NCBI RefSeq assembly: GCF_900167975.1 | Contig: NZ_FUZU01000001.1 | Coordinates: forward strand, 778,580 to 842,579 | Reading direction: 5' to 3' | From: Ohtaekwangia koreensis | GTDB taxonomy: Bacteria; Bacteroidota; Bacteroidia; Cytophagales; Cyclobacteriaceae | Length of the DNA: 64,000 nt | Shown here: piece by piece, positions 10,064-19,327 of the stretch | Numbering within the stretch: position 1 is the first letter of the stretch | How the letters are laid out: every line of letters begins with the position of its first letter | Position numbers and translations under genes: made by a program | The notes under the pieces: generated by a model | The model's database searches: none | What the model saw: only the letters and a program-made list of their open reading frames with translations | Told to the model about the DNA's origin: nothing

Positions 10064-11164
10064 ATGAAATCAATTATTCTTGCATTTGTCACATCCCTGT
10101 TCTTCTTCAATGATCCGCTCGTTGATGTACAGGAGCGTGGCTTCGTGATCCATGGTAAACTGGAAGGACTCAAGCCTTCATATCTATATATGTATCACTC
10201 CTATAAAGGTGTTGAGCATCGCGACTCGTTGCTCTTGAAAGATGGTACATTTCAGTTCAGTGGGAAAGTAGCAGAACCGTCTATGTGCATTATCTTCTCC
10301 AAAGAAGTACGCTTCCAGAAAGTGTTCTACGTGGAGAATTCAGACATGAAGTTTACAGGAAATGTTGAGGCACCGGATAAAATTGTAATCACGGGGTCAC
10401 CTGTGCAAAGCGATTATAGTATACTTGATAAACGTATTGCTGAGCACCGCGTTAAAACGATGGCTATATATGATCAGGCTGAAGCCGCAAAGAAAGCGAA
10501 CAAAACGCAGGAAGCCGAGAAACTCACAGCCGAGGCTGATAAATTGTATCGCAGTGAAAGTGCAATCCGCAAGCAGTTTATCGCTGAGTATAGCAAAAGC
10601 TATGCTGCGTTGAGCGAACTTCTATACTGGACCAACGAGTCTAATTATCGCGAAGCATCAACACTATATGCGGCACTTTCCGATGAGCTTAAGGCAACGG
10701 ATAAGGCGAAAGAAATTGTAGCGCACATCGCCAACCTTGAGGTAACACAGGTGGGTAAGCCTTATGTTGACTTTACCATGAATGACATAAAAGGTAATCC
10801 GGTAAAGCTGTCCTCCTATGCAGGTAAATATGTACTGTTGGAATTCTGGGCAAGCTGGTGTGGTCCCTGTCGTGCAGAAAATCCAAACCTGCGGGAGCAA
10901 TATGCGAAATTCAAGGATAAAGGTTTTAATATACTTGGTGTGTCCCTCGATGATAAGGAAGATCGTTGGAGCAAGGCGCTTGAAAAAGATAATTTACCCT
11001 GGACACAAGTATCTGATCTGAAGGGCTGGCACAATGCAGCGGCGATACAATATGGCGTGCGTGCTATACCTGCTAATTTTTTGATTAGTCCCGAAGGAAA
11101 AATTATAGCACGTGACCTTCGTGGCGAAGCATTAAACGCCAAACTCTCTGAGATATTTCCATAG
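10064..11164 (+). CDS. TlpA-like thioredoxin-fold protein with DUF4369 N-terminal domain
   Basis: This 366-residue exported thiol-disulfide oxidoreductase has a short signal peptide and a DUF4369-type beta domain at about 26-115 (GKLEGLKPSYLYMYHSYKG). A Lys/Ala-rich helical linker at about 125-225 precedes a TlpA/AhpC-TSA thioredoxin domain with active site WCGPC (Cys266, Cys269) and cis-Pro336 in RAIPANFL. This architecture is common beside SusC/SusD loci in Bacteroidota. It may reduce disulfides of substrate proteins or maintain periplasmic proteins. It follows the trypsin-like gene by 28 bases and is probably cotranscribed with it. Confidence 0.9.
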   Translation: MKSIILAFVTSLFFFNDPLVDVQERGFVIHGKLEGLKPSYLYMYHSYKGVEHRDSLLLKDGTFQFSGKVAEPSMCIIFSKEVRFQKVFYVENSDMKFTGNVEAPDKIVITGSPVQSDYSILDKRIAEHRVKTMAIYDQAEAAKKANKTQEAEKLTAEADKLYRSESAIRKQFIAEYSKSYAALSELLYWTNESNYREASTLYAALSDELKATDKAKEIVAHIANLEVTQVGKPYVDFTMNDIKGNPVKLSSYAGKYVLLEFWASWCGPCRAENPNLREQYAKFKDKGFNILGVSLDDKEDRWSKALEKDNLPWTQVSDLKGWHNAAAIQYGVRAIPANFLISPEGKIIARDLRGEALNAKLSEIFP

Positions 11165-11183
11165 TGTATATATCGTAACGTTT

Positions 11184-11732
11184 ATGGATCTGGACTGGGC
11201 CTACCCGGAAGTATCGCCTGCTATAATTAATTCCGAGAAACTGAATTGCGATCGATGGGTTAAAACGCTAAAGACGGATGACGTGTCGTACGGTTATATC
11301 ACAACCAAACACCATAGCGGTTTTGCCTTGTGGGATACAAAGACCACGGAGTATAATGTGATGAATAGTCCGCTGAAGCGTGATGTGGTAAAAGAGTATT
11401 CCGATGTCTTTCATGCGAGTGGATTGAAAGTAATGCTATACTTCTCTATACTCGATACACATTACAGACTTCGGTCGGGGCAGATTATTGACGGACACAT
11501 TGAAATGATCAAAGAGCAGCTTACCGAGTTGCTTACCCATTACGGTGATATTACTGCCGTTGTCATTGACGGATGGGACGCTCCGTGGTCGCGTATATCA
11601 TACGATGATGTTCCGTTTGATGAAATATACTCATTGGTAAAATCGATTCAACCGAATTGTTTGGTAATGGATAAATTCAGCGAGGCACCTGCCATTACTG
11701 AGATCGGTGTGTGTAACAAGAAGCGACCGTAA
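11184..11732 (+). pseudogene. alpha-L-fucosidase (GH29-like) fragment, truncated at both ends
   Basis: The 182-residue frame contains the conserved GH29 core: ITTKHHSGFALWDTKTTEYNV and AVVIDGWDAPWS, where the Asp of IDGW sits at the nucleophile position. Full GH29 enzymes have 400 or more residues. Here the N-terminal FxxFIHWG region and signal peptide are missing, and the frame departs from the family after NCLVMD, ending in an unrelated tail. It begins only 20 bases after the TlpA-like stop, so the 5' part was probably lost by deletion. I read it as a non-functional remnant, although the frame itself is open. Confidence 0.7.
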
Positions 11733-11827
11733 AGCCTTATCATATTTAAATGAAACGTATAGCAGGCTCTTTTACAAGCCTGTACCTGCAAGTAATTTGT
11801 ATTTTAAAATTTTAACAGATTGTGTAA

Positions 11828-12514
11828 ATGAAAGTTAGAACATTAGTATATCTTCTGCTGGCTGTAGTCAGTGTGGCACCGCATAACGTGTTGTCTCAAC
11901 AAAAGGAAACTGTAAAGAAACGTGGCTATACATTAATTTTTGTTAATTACGATAAGGCGTTCGATGTGAAAGTAAAAGAGCGGATGATCAAAACGTTTTT
12001 TGATGTATATCCGGTATTGGTGAAGGGGTATAATGCACACGCTGTAAAGGAAATTACATTTGAGATTGATACAGCGTATACTGGAGTAGCCGAAGCCTCG
12101 GGTGCGCATGTGCGCTATAATCCACAGTGGTTCCGCAGTCATCCGGGAGATATAGATGTGGTGACGCACGAGATCATGCACATCGTGCAGAATTATCCTG
12201 GTGATGCAGGACCCTGGTGGATTACCGAGGGTATTGCTGATTACGTACGGTATGTAAACGGCGTTGATAATGCGGGTGGGGGATGGGCATTACCACCCTA
12301 TATGGAAGGACAGCACTATAGCAATGGTTATCGAGTAACGGCACGCTTCCTGGTATGGATGGAAAAACAGGTGAAGCCTGGTATAGTAAAGATTCTCGAC
12401 CGCGCTATGCGCACAGCAACTTACACGGATGCTATCTGGCAACAACAAACCGGAAGAAGTATAGATCAACTATGGAGTTCTTACACAGAAAATCCTATTG
12501 TTGCCAGAAATTAG
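11828..12514 (+). CDS. basic secretory protein family zinc metalloprotease
   Basis: This secreted protein of 228 residues has a signal peptide (cleavage near VLSQQ). The zinc motif is HEIMH (His114, Glu115, His118) inside VVTHEIMHIVQNYPG, and WITEGIADYVR nearby supplies a conserved acidic residue (Glu134). This pattern is that of the plant and bacterial basic secretory protein (BSP) peptidases. The C-terminal part with FLVWMEKQVKPG and the TGRSIDQLWSSY motif also fits. The gene stands alone, with a small hairpin (CAGGCT/AGCCTG) at 11,763-11,782 upstream. It probably degrades extracellular proteins; the substrate is unknown. Confidence 0.85.
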   Translation: MKVRTLVYLLLAVVSVAPHNVLSQQKETVKKRGYTLIFVNYDKAFDVKVKERMIKTFFDVYPVLVKGYNAHAVKEITFEIDTAYTGVAEASGAHVRYNPQWFRSHPGDIDVVTHEIMHIVQNYPGDAGPWWITEGIADYVRYVNGVDNAGGGWALPPYMEGQHYSNGYRVTARFLVWMEKQVKPGIVKILDRAMRTATYTDAIWQQQTGRSIDQLWSSYTENPIVARN

Positions 12515-12669
12515 TTTGGATTATAGCCAGTACAGTATATCACGGTGAGGTCGATTAAAACATGTGGGCTGTACATAAAACTTGATTTTGAACTGATTAT
12601 CCAAATGAAAAAATCAAATGTTATATAGTTGGTGTAACGAATCACTAATTGGTGCGAAAGATGGTGAGC

Positions 12670-13155
12670 CTACTTGCTGAGTGTAACCTTTTCAATGACG
12701 ATGCTTACTAAAAAGAATATAGCCAGGAGGGTAAATGTGGCGATATTACCAAAGTCGAAGATGAGCAATAAAAAGACTATAGTTAAAAATGAAATAAAGC
12801 CGGCTATACGAAAGAACTTACTTTGACGCAACTTTCTGCTGTAACCATCCTCACTATAGTTCAAATTAATGGCTATGGTGATAAATCCTGGCATGAACCA
12901 ACGCCATAGAGAACAATATCTTTTCCCACAGTGTAAGAGGAGTGTCGACATTCTTATAAAGTATATCTTGCTTCGCCTTTCTTTTGCCAATGAATCGATT
13001 TACCTCCTGAACAGATATTTGGCGTTTGTTTATCTCGGCCTCAACCGCCAATAGAGCATCTGGTGTATAGTCTTTTTTATTGCAAGCAATCTCTATCAAT
13101 TCTCATTAGAAAGCTTTGCATGACGCAGAGCAAGTTCTTGTCTTCCAGGCAGCAT
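12670..13155 (-). pseudogene. small two-TM membrane protein gene with two frameshifts
   Basis: On the minus strand three frames join into one plausible protein. ATG 13,155 gives MLPGRQELALRHAKLSNEN. A one-base loss near 13,090 leads to LIEIACNKKDYTPDALLAVEAEINKR and LTLWEKILF. A second shift near 12,910-12,920 leads to the membrane part WRWFMPGFITIAINLN and two hydrophobic segments (FRIAGFISFLTIVFLLLIF, IATFTLLAIFFLVSIVI). The N-terminal YTPDAL..VEAEINKR motif is common in uncharacterised Bacteroidota membrane proteins. Both breaks are single-base events, so sequencing error is possible. Function unknown. Confidence 0.6.
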
Positions 13156-13352
13156 CTATCAGAATATTTATTGTCTAAATGTAAATATTTTGATAGTAAC
13201 TTAGTCTATATCTGATAAATGACGGAATTTTTTTAGGGTATATATCTTTGAAAATATCGTCATCATCTTATCTTCGTAGCCCAGTTAATTAGTTATACTC
13301 ACCGAATAGCAGACATTCTTTTAAACTTAATATACACTTAACCCCTCGATGT

Positions 13353-16079
13353 ATGAATCAAAAAATGATCGCCCTCATTTTACTTTTCACTTGTATTATC
13401 ACAGTTCGTCTGGTTGCGCAGCCCTCCAGCCGGCAAGTTCCAAAGCAATGGACAAATGGTGGCTACCTGGAGTATCTCCCGGCTGGTTATGACTCTACCT
13501 CCCCACAACTTTACCCTGCTATTATATTTCTGCATGGGTCTGGAGAAAGGGGAACGGGTACATCTGCCGACTTGCAAAAGCTTGTAGGAAATGGTCCTCC
13601 AAAGATGATCAAGAACGGTCATGACATGTGCTTTACAGTTGGCGGAGTAAACGAATGTTTTATTGTTCTTTCACCTCAAACCAATCAATGGGATTTTGTA
13701 GGTGTAGGTGCACCCTTTGCACGCTGGGCGAAGTCGCACTATAAGATTGATCCGAACAGACTATATGTTACCGGCTTAAGTATGGGCGGTCGCGGAAGCT
13801 GGACGGCGGGATATGAAACGACTGCAGGAGAAACGTTGTTCAGTGCCATGGTACCGGTGGCTGCCAATGGAAGCTCATCCTATGGTACGGCAGCGGAAGC
13901 CAACAACATTCGCGTATGGGCTATACATGGCGATCAGGACACCGCGATTCCTTTGTCTGATGGTAAGATACCGGTGGATGCTATGGTGAAGCTCAAAGCC
14001 GACCCGGCCCCTATATTTACAATCGACCCTGGGTCTGACCACAATAAAACATATGAGCGCGCTTATCGCACGGACCACTCGGTATATAATCCAAACCTAT
14101 ATGAATGGTTTCTGTCGCTGAACACGCCAACCGTAAACAATCCGCCTACTGTTAGTGGTTCGGATCAGATTATAACCTGGCCGTTAAATTATACTACATT
14201 AACCGCCACTGCGTCTGATCCCGATGCAGGAGATGTCATTACATCCTATTACTGGTATAAGAAAAACGGAGGTACACTTACCCTTGTGGACTTCAAAGAT
14301 TTCACAACGGCCAATTTAAAACTATCGAATTTGCAGCCGGGTACGCACGCGTTCATTCTGTTGGCCGTAAATGACAAAGGACAACATGCGTATGATGATG
14401 TTACATTGGTAGTGAATCAACTGCCGGTAGTGAATGCAGGAGCAGACCAGGTTGTTAGTCTTCCTGCTAACACTACTACGTTAACGGCTACTGCTTCTGA
14501 TCCGAATCCAGGTGGTTCTATAAAATCATATCTCTGGAGTAAGGTTAGCGGACCTTCTGTAACGATTTCAAATTCTACGAAGGCTATAGCTAATCTCTCA
14601 CAACTCGTGCTCGGTACCTATATATTTGAAGTGAAGGTAACCGACAATAACAATGCTGTCGCTACTGATCAGGTGCAGGTAACCGTAACAGCCACGAATG
14701 CATTGCCCACCGTTAATGCAGGCGCAGATGTAAACATCCATTTGCCGGCTAACTCAACAACCCTAACGGCAAACGCTACCGACGGTGATGGCACCATAAC
14801 GGAATATCTCTGGGAAAAAGTAAGTGGGCCTTCTGTTACCATGTCAGGAGGAACCACAGCATCGTTGACTGTATCGAATCTGGTGGCTGGTAACTATATA
14901 TTCCGCATCACGGTAAAAGATAATTTGAATGCAACAGCGTCAGACGATGTACAAGTACTTGTTAACGAACCTCCGGTTGTCAATGCAGGAGCAGATCAAT
15001 TCATCACACTTCCGACAAACTCAACAATATTAAATGGTACAGCTACTGATGCAGATGATGCTATAGGCGCCTATATATGGACGCAGGTAAGTGGGCCAGC
15101 GGGAGCAACCCTAAGTGACGTTACTACTGCAACGCTATCCGCCAGTGGGCTTTTGCAAGGTATATATACTTTCCGGTTGACCGTAACGGATACACGTGGC
15201 GGTTTATCTTACGATGACGCTGTTGTAACCGTAACTGCGCAGCAGCAACCTGTTGTAGTATTCCGTGTCAACAATGGAGGTTTAGAAATTACTGATCCGG
15301 AATTAAACTGGGGTCTGGATAAAGAGGGAACGGATCCAACCAGACGTTCTCCTTATCTGGATATAACCCGCGCTACTTATACTACTGGCAGCAATACCTG
15401 GACAGGTACAAATACAACAGGAGCACCCAACAATATATTTGGTGGAAACCGGTATGCTACAACGGTAGGGCCAATGATCTGGCATTTCCCTACGGGCAAC
15501 GGATCGTTCAAAGTAAAACTATTCTTTGCTGAGAAGGGCGGCACCGGTGCAGTAAATGGAGCAGGACAACGTATATTCGATGTAAACGCAGAAGGTATGC
15601 TTGCCTTTGACAATGTAGATATATATGCAGAAGCCGGCATGGCTGCGTTGAAGCGTGAAGCCGATGTTACAGTAACCGATGGTACACTTGATCTTGAATT
15701 TGTGCGCAACGTCAATAATCCACAGGTAAATGGTATAGAGATCGTAAGATTATCAGGAGCAGGTGCACGTATAGCTGGTGGTAATCACAATGAGAAAATA
15801 GCTTCTGAGATCGAATTATATAGTAACAGCTCGGTATATGCTTATCCGAATCCGATTGCCAGCACTACCTTTATTCATTTCAGGAATCCACAAAGTGGTT
15901 CCATTGTATTAAAAGTATCAGGCAGCACAGGAAAGACCGTTAAGGAAATACAGTTACAGGCAGATGACACCTCTGTTATACCTCTTGATCTTCCGGTAGA
16001 GAGTATGTCCAGTGGATTATACCTACTGGAAGTAAAAACAAGATCCGGTCGTAAAGTGATCAAGTTGTTTAATAAATAG
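13353..16079 (+). CDS. secreted multidomain esterase with PKD-like repeats, malectin domain and T9SS sorting signal
   Basis: The product has 908 residues. A signal peptide (1-22) is followed by an alpha/beta-hydrolase esterase of the CE1/PHB-depolymerase type: Ser143 in GLSMGG, Asp194/196 in HGDQD, His230 in GSDHN, and the HGSGERG oxyanion loop at 61-67. From about 265 to 640 four PKD/REJ-like repeats recur with the signature VNAGADQ...LPANTTTLTATASD. A malectin-like carbohydrate-binding domain lies at about 645-790 (FRVNNGGLEITD, FKVKLFFAEKG, NGIEIVRL). The last 80 residues (YAYPNPIASTTFIHF, GLYLLEVKTRSGRKVIKLF) are a type A C-terminal domain for type IX secretion. It probably de-esterifies plant or microbial polysaccharide at the cell surface. 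A terminator follows at 16,097-16,128. Confidence 0.92.
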   Translation: MNQKMIALILLFTCIITVRLVAQPSSRQVPKQWTNGGYLEYLPAGYDSTSPQLYPAIIFLHGSGERGTGTSADLQKLVGNGPPKMIKNGHDMCFTVGGVNECFIVLSPQTNQWDFVGVGAPFARWAKSHYKIDPNRLYVTGLSMGGRGSWTAGYETTAGETLFSAMVPVAANGSSSYGTAAEANNIRVWAIHGDQDTAIPLSDGKIPVDAMVKLKADPAPIFTIDPGSDHNKTYERAYRTDHSVYNPNLYEWFLSLNTPTVNNPPTVSGSDQIITWPLNYTTLTATASDPDAGDVITSYYWYKKNGGTLTLVDFKDFTTANLKLSNLQPGTHAFILLAVNDKGQHAYDDVTLVVNQLPVVNAGADQVVSLPANTTTLTATASDPNPGGSIKSYLWSKVSGPSVTISNSTKAIANLSQLVLGTYIFEVKVTDNNNAVATDQVQVTVTATNALPTVNAGADVNIHLPANSTTLTANATDGDGTITEYLWEKVSGPSVTMSGGTTASLTVSNLVAGNYIFRITVKDNLNATASDDVQVLVNEPPVVNAGADQFITLPTNSTILNGTATDADDAIGAYIWTQVSGPAGATLSDVTTATLSASGLLQGIYTFRLTVTDTRGGLSYDDAVVTVTAQQQPVVVFRVNNGGLEITDPELNWGLDKEGTDPTRRSPYLDITRATYTTGSNTWTGTNTTGAPNNIFGGNRYATTVGPMIWHFPTGNGSFKVKLFFAEKGGTGAVNGAGQRIFDVNAEGMLAFDNVDIYAEAGMAALKREADVTVTDGTLDLEFVRNVNNPQVNGIEIVRLSGAGARIAGGNHNEKIASEIELYSNSSVYAYPNPIASTTFIHFRNPQSGSIVLKVSGSTGKTVKEIQLQADDTSVIPLDLPVESMSSGLYLLEVKTRSGRKVIKLFNK

Positions 16080-16096
16080 GGCTATATATTCATAGA

Positions 16097-16128
16097 GGGG
16101 GCTGCGGTAATCTGCAGCCCTTTATTTG
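16097..16128 (+). terminator. Rho-independent terminator after the esterase gene
   Basis: Perfect arms GGGCTGC (16,099-16,105) and GCAGCCC (16,114-16,120) with an 8-base loop are followed by TTTATTTG, 18 bases after the esterase stop. Confidence 0.8.
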
Positions 16129-16154
16129 TATTTCATGTAAACAATTTAATTATT

Positions 16155-16796
16155 ATGAAAGACCGCATTCTCCATCTGATTACAGAATCCACTATGGTAT
16201 TTCTTAGTGTTTTGTCAGCATTCTTTATAAGCAGTTGGGCGGAGCAAAAGAAGGAAGAAAAATATCAGGCAACAATATTAGATCACCTACGCAATGATGT
16301 TAAAAAAGACAGTGCAAATATTATTGATGCCATCGAGGTCGTAGGAGTTCAGCATGATAGCTTAACAATATTACTCAATGATCTATATGTCATGAACCAT
16401 AAAAAAGCAAATGCTAACATTTATTGCACTTACTTCTGCTATAATGTATTCGAGCCAACGACTTCCACATATCAATCTATGTTATTTAGTGGAGATATGA
16501 AATTGATCGATATGAGAAAACTGAAATCAATCAAGGATGTTGAAGAGGTAAATCAGAAACTTCGTGACTTGCATGCGCGGTATCAATCTAATATTGAATT
16601 ATTCAGAAATACATTCATTTCTCAATATAATGTTGAACGTTTTGATTTTGCTGCTGTTCCTTCCGATAAAGGAATTGAGTTTTGGAATCGGCTAAACTTT
16701 CTTAGCGCGAACGTTAAGTATTATTATGAGGCGCTTCTCATAGCACAGATGAAGTATAATAATTTGCTAGCGGATTTGAAGGTTCGAAAATCCTAA
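16155..16796 (+). CDS. small membrane-anchored protein, DUF6090-like
   Basis: This 213-residue protein has one N-terminal hydrophobic segment at about 10-27 (STMVFLSVLSAFFISSWAEQ) followed by charged helices. The pattern of an N-terminal anchor, AEQKKEEKYQATILDHLRNDVKKD and later STYQSMLFSGDMKLI resembles the DUF6090-type proteins that are frequent in Bacteroidota; their function is not known. The rest is helical, without enzyme motifs. It is the last chromosomal gene before the integrated element. No partner gene is adjacent. Confidence 0.6.
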   Translation: MKDRILHLITESTMVFLSVLSAFFISSWAEQKKEEKYQATILDHLRNDVKKDSANIIDAIEVVGVQHDSLTILLNDLYVMNHKKANANIYCTYFCYNVFEPTTSTYQSMLFSGDMKLIDMRKLKSIKDVEEVNQKLRDLHARYQSNIELFRNTFISQYNVERFDFAAVPSDKGIEFWNRLNFLSANVKYYYEALLIAQMKYNNLLADLKVRKS

Positions 16797-16921
16797 ATGC
16801 GCATAGTGTTCAATTGAGCATCGCCGACTTCTAAGATTGCGATCCTGTATTGAGATAGTATTTCAATGGGGATTTATCGGTATACCTGGATGATATACTT
16901 TCCGATAGAGTAGCTGAAAAC

Positions 16922-16953
16922 AAAAAGCCCGAACCATCCAGATTCGGGCTTTC
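16922..16953 (-). terminator. former ssrA terminator, now at the left end of the element
   Basis: The hairpin AAAGCCCGAA / TTCGGGCTTT reads on the minus strand into a T run. It closely matches the hairpin that follows the intact ssrA gene at 59,665-59,700, and the bases between it and the 16-bp repeat also align imperfectly (TTCGGGCTTT.ATATT..CTTTG). It most likely served ssrA before the element inserted. Confidence 0.7.
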
Positions 16954-16971
16954 ATATTTTCTTTGTATCGT

Positions 16972-16987
16972 GTGGAGCCGCAGAGAA
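16972..16987. repeat. attL: 16-bp direct repeat of the ssrA 3' end
   Basis: The sequence gtggagccgcagagaa is identical to 59,724-59,739, which covers the 3' acceptor-stem end and part of the T arm of ssrA. It is not followed here by the rest of the tmRNA. It marks the left junction of the integrated element. Confidence 0.85.
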
Positions 16988-17301
16988 CAAAACTTACTAT
17001 ATATCATTCTCGCTCTCAGGGATATTCGTTATACTATATCTATAGGTATCGAATTTCCGCCTGTTCAAATCGGATCAAATCGATCCAAACCGTATGACGG
17101 TAAATATATAGGTTGTTTTTGAATCGTTCAAGTGCTTTTAAGACTATATAGCAAGCATTAAGGATATTTTGGATTTGGTCAACGAGTAACTATACTAAGC
17201 CATCTTTCAGCAATCATGGTAAGCAAGCGTGGATTGTATTTGTCGCCTAAAAGCGCGAAATTTGAAAAACTATTGAGCTAAATGGCTCGTTTGATTGTCT
17301 G
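16988..17301. other. non-coding left end of the integrated element
   Basis: No convincing gene lies in these 314 bases. They contain closely spaced related words (TCAAATCG, GATCAAATCGATCCAAA near 17,065-17,090) that could be recombinase arm-binding sites. A 21-codon frame (17,216-17,281) is too short to call. Confidence 0.4.
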
Positions 17302-17472
17302 ATGATTAAAGCAATTGTATACCATAGAATCGAGGAAAAGGAGGCGCTAGAGAGAGAGCTAATGGCCGCTGTTCCGAAAAAAAAACGTGAGGCTGCTTCA
17401 AAAGCTTTGATGAACATTTTTTCTCATTCCGAAAAAAAAGGTTCAGCGAAGAAATCTCTAAATACACAATAA
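17302..17472 (+). CDS. 56-residue basic protein upstream of nucleotidyltransferase gene
   Basis: The ATG at 17,302 opens a 56-residue frame that ends 3 bases before the nucleotidyltransferase start. The predicted protein is helical and charged: an acidic/basic helix (HRIEEKEALERELMA), then a Lys-rich tail (KKKREAASKA, SEKKGSAKKS). I recognise no family. The tight spacing suggests cotranslation. A role as antitoxin or partner of the nucleotidyltransferase is plausible but only inferred from position. Confidence 0.5.
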   Translation: MIKAIVYHRIEEKEALERELMAAVPKKKREAASKALMNIFSHSEKKGSAKKSLNTQ

Positions 17473-17475
17473 ACA

Positions 17476-17988
17476 ATGATCGGTGAGGAGTTAAAGCAAT
17501 ATCTTATCAAGGTATGCAGCGTTCTCAACTCACACCACGTAGAGTATCTTGTGGTCGGTGGAGCAGCAGTTAGTCACTACGGCTTTAATCGCCCTTCTGG
17601 AATAGGTCAGGTGAACCCGAACCTGAAAGCAGATCTTGATTTTTGGTATAACCCAACGGCTGAGAATTACCATAACCTTGTTCAAGCGCTTGACGAATTG
17701 CAAGTTGATACGACGGATCTAAAGGAGTTAATTTTTGACAAGAAGCGAACGTTCTTAAAAATTCCTCATGAAGATTTTCATACAGATTTTCTTCCCATAA
17801 TGGAAGGCTTAGATTCATTTTTAAGTTGTAATTCGAAGGCTGAAATCATTGACATCGGAGGCGTTACTCTTCGCATACTTTCTTACGATGATTTGATAGC
17901 AAATAAGCGTACTGTCAATCGTAAAACCGATCAGTCGGATATTACAGAGCTTAGCAAAGTGCGCAGGAGAAGGGGTAAAGGTATTTAA
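17476..17988 (+). CDS. nucleotidyltransferase-fold protein (AbiEii/DUF6036-like)
   Basis: The 170-residue protein has the minimal nucleotidyltransferase signature: VEYLVVGGAAVSHYGF (the G-G/S loop at about 24-35) and an acidic pair in KADLDFWYNP that would bind metal. A third acidic position may be Asp in FHTDFLP. The end SYDDLIANKRTVNRKTDQSDI is the conserved helix of AbiEii-like and MNT-type toxins. Such proteins modify tRNA or partner proteins and commonly form toxin-antitoxin pairs. A 56-residue ORF precedes it by 3 bases. It is the first gene inside the left end of the ssrA element. Confidence 0.75.
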   Translation: MIGEELKQYLIKVCSVLNSHHVEYLVVGGAAVSHYGFNRPSGIGQVNPNLKADLDFWYNPTAENYHNLVQALDELQVDTTDLKELIFDKKRTFLKIPHEDFHTDFLPIMEGLDSFLSCNSKAEIIDIGGVTLRILSYDDLIANKRTVNRKTDQSDITELSKVRRRRGKGI

Positions 17989-18161
17989 TCAATGAATTGA
18001 GGAGGGAGTCTGAACTCTTCGCCTACTCGTTGGATGTCAATTTTTTGTAACCGATAGGTATTCTCTTTCCCGAATTCCCACCTTTACAAATAGATTCACT
18101 TAGTTCAATTCGTAATGTGGGGGTGAAGATAGGGAGAATTGCTTGAATTTGAAACGTACTC

Positions 18162-18982
18162 TCAATTCCTTCGAGTAAAGGCAATAGTACGAAGGCAATG
18201 ATCAAGTAACTCCTGATCATTGATTAGCTCAGTAGCATAGGCTGGATTAGTATCATGATGGAATTTGTTGGAATAATCCTTTAGACGAGCTAGCTCAGTC
18301 AAGTCGGCCTGAGTTAATATAGTCGAGCCATTTGACAACGCGGTAACACACCTGCCGTGAAATGGGCCTAGTAGTGTGCCTGGAGGAAATACTTCTGAAT
18401 ATGCAACCCTAAAGTATGCTTCAAGGACTGGTCGTAATGCAACTGCCACTTCACGTTGCTTTGTCACATCAGCTGTCGAGATGTAATATCCAGAATTGGT
18501 TGTAACGCACAGAAAGCATCTATTGAATAATTTCCACGCGCGGAGGCCGGGATGGCCGCTTCCTTTTCCCTCAATGAGCGATTGTGCTCTTCTATTCTTG
18601 CCACATGAGTTTGTAACTGACTATTTAGGGCAATACCGCTTGCACCCAAAATGAGTTCGTGAAGCTTCTGCTTGTTCTGCTTCGAAATCTCAAGTCCTAA
18701 GCAAACATTTTCAGTAACAAAACTATCATCAAACACCGCGACATCTTGAAAACTAGCTGACCAGGAATTGTTTTGAAAGTTATAAGATCGATTGCCAATC
18801 TGAAGTACAACGTGAGGAGGATTATTTGAGCCAAGCCTTTGACGTTTTATTACTAGCGTGGGGTTATTCTGAGCTAGCGACCGGAGTATGGCAGAAAATG
18901 TAGTTTTTCCGCGTCCATTTTCCGCATTGAATAATGTGAGTTTAGTCAAAGGAATTCTTGGACCTGGAGATATTGAAATCAA
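18162..18982 (-). pseudogene. AAA_13-type (RloC-like) ATPase remnant with internal deletion
   Basis: Two minus-strand frames remain. The N-terminal part (18,464-18,982) has the Walker A region LFNAENGRGKTTFSAILRSL and the following FQDVAVFDDSFVTENV, typical of AAA_13 ATPases related to the anticodon nuclease RloC. The second frame (18,162-18,467) carries a C-terminal-like segment (REVAVALRPVLEAYFRVAYS, then LKDYSNKFHHDTNP). Intact members have about 700 or more residues, so the long coiled-coil middle has been lost, near 18,470-18,490. It is probably a dead defence gene. Nothing clear is left of the first beta strand before LTLFNAENG. Confidence 0.75.
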
Positions 18983-19060
18983 ACTGTCCGATGTTTCTCA
19001 ACAAGCTGATTTCCGAAATCATAATTTTTGCTTTACCACTGACTAATTAAACATTAACAA

Positions 19061-19269
19061 CTACATACCGTGCGCTAGTAAATTCTTGAGATCAAACCAG
19101 TATGACTCATTCCAATATTTTCTTGCACTTCCTGAAGTTGATGGCAAAACAAAAATCTTGGTTATACCAAAGGTTTGATTCTGCCGGCCATAGTTTACTA
19201 AACTGGCCGAAGCCTCGCCCTTCCACAGAACACTACGTCAAGGTCTGCACACAAAACATCCTTTAACAT
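19061..19269 (-). pseudogene. Mug-type mismatch-specific DNA glycosylase remnant
   Basis: From ATG 19,269 the minus strand reads MLKDVLCADLDVVFCG, the start of Mug/TDG-family uracil-DNA glycosylases. After a frame change it reads YGRQNQTFGITKIFVLPSTSG and then ARKYWNESYWFDLKNLLAHG, the C-terminal motif of the same family, ending at 19,061. The catalytic middle, about 80-100 residues, is missing. The two ends in correct order show an internal deletion. Such glycosylases remove U or T from mismatches and often sit in restriction or defence islands. This copy cannot be active. Confidence 0.7.
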
Positions 19270-19327
19270 ACCTTTCCTAATTCTTGATATTTGAAATCAA
19301 ATGCGCCGTCACAAACGCAATTATTAA

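Noticed and set aside
13353-16079. PKD-like repeats as a possible tandem DNA repeat
   Set aside because: The periodicity is at protein level (VNAGADQ motifs) with diverged DNA; ordinary domain repeats.
16972-16987. Second, complete tmRNA gene at the left junction
   Set aside because: Only 16 bases of the 3' end and a terminator are present; T-arm continuation and tag frame are absent.
18023-18220. 65-codon minus-strand frame after the AAA_13 remnant
   Set aside because: Overlaps the remnant end in another frame and shows no family pattern.
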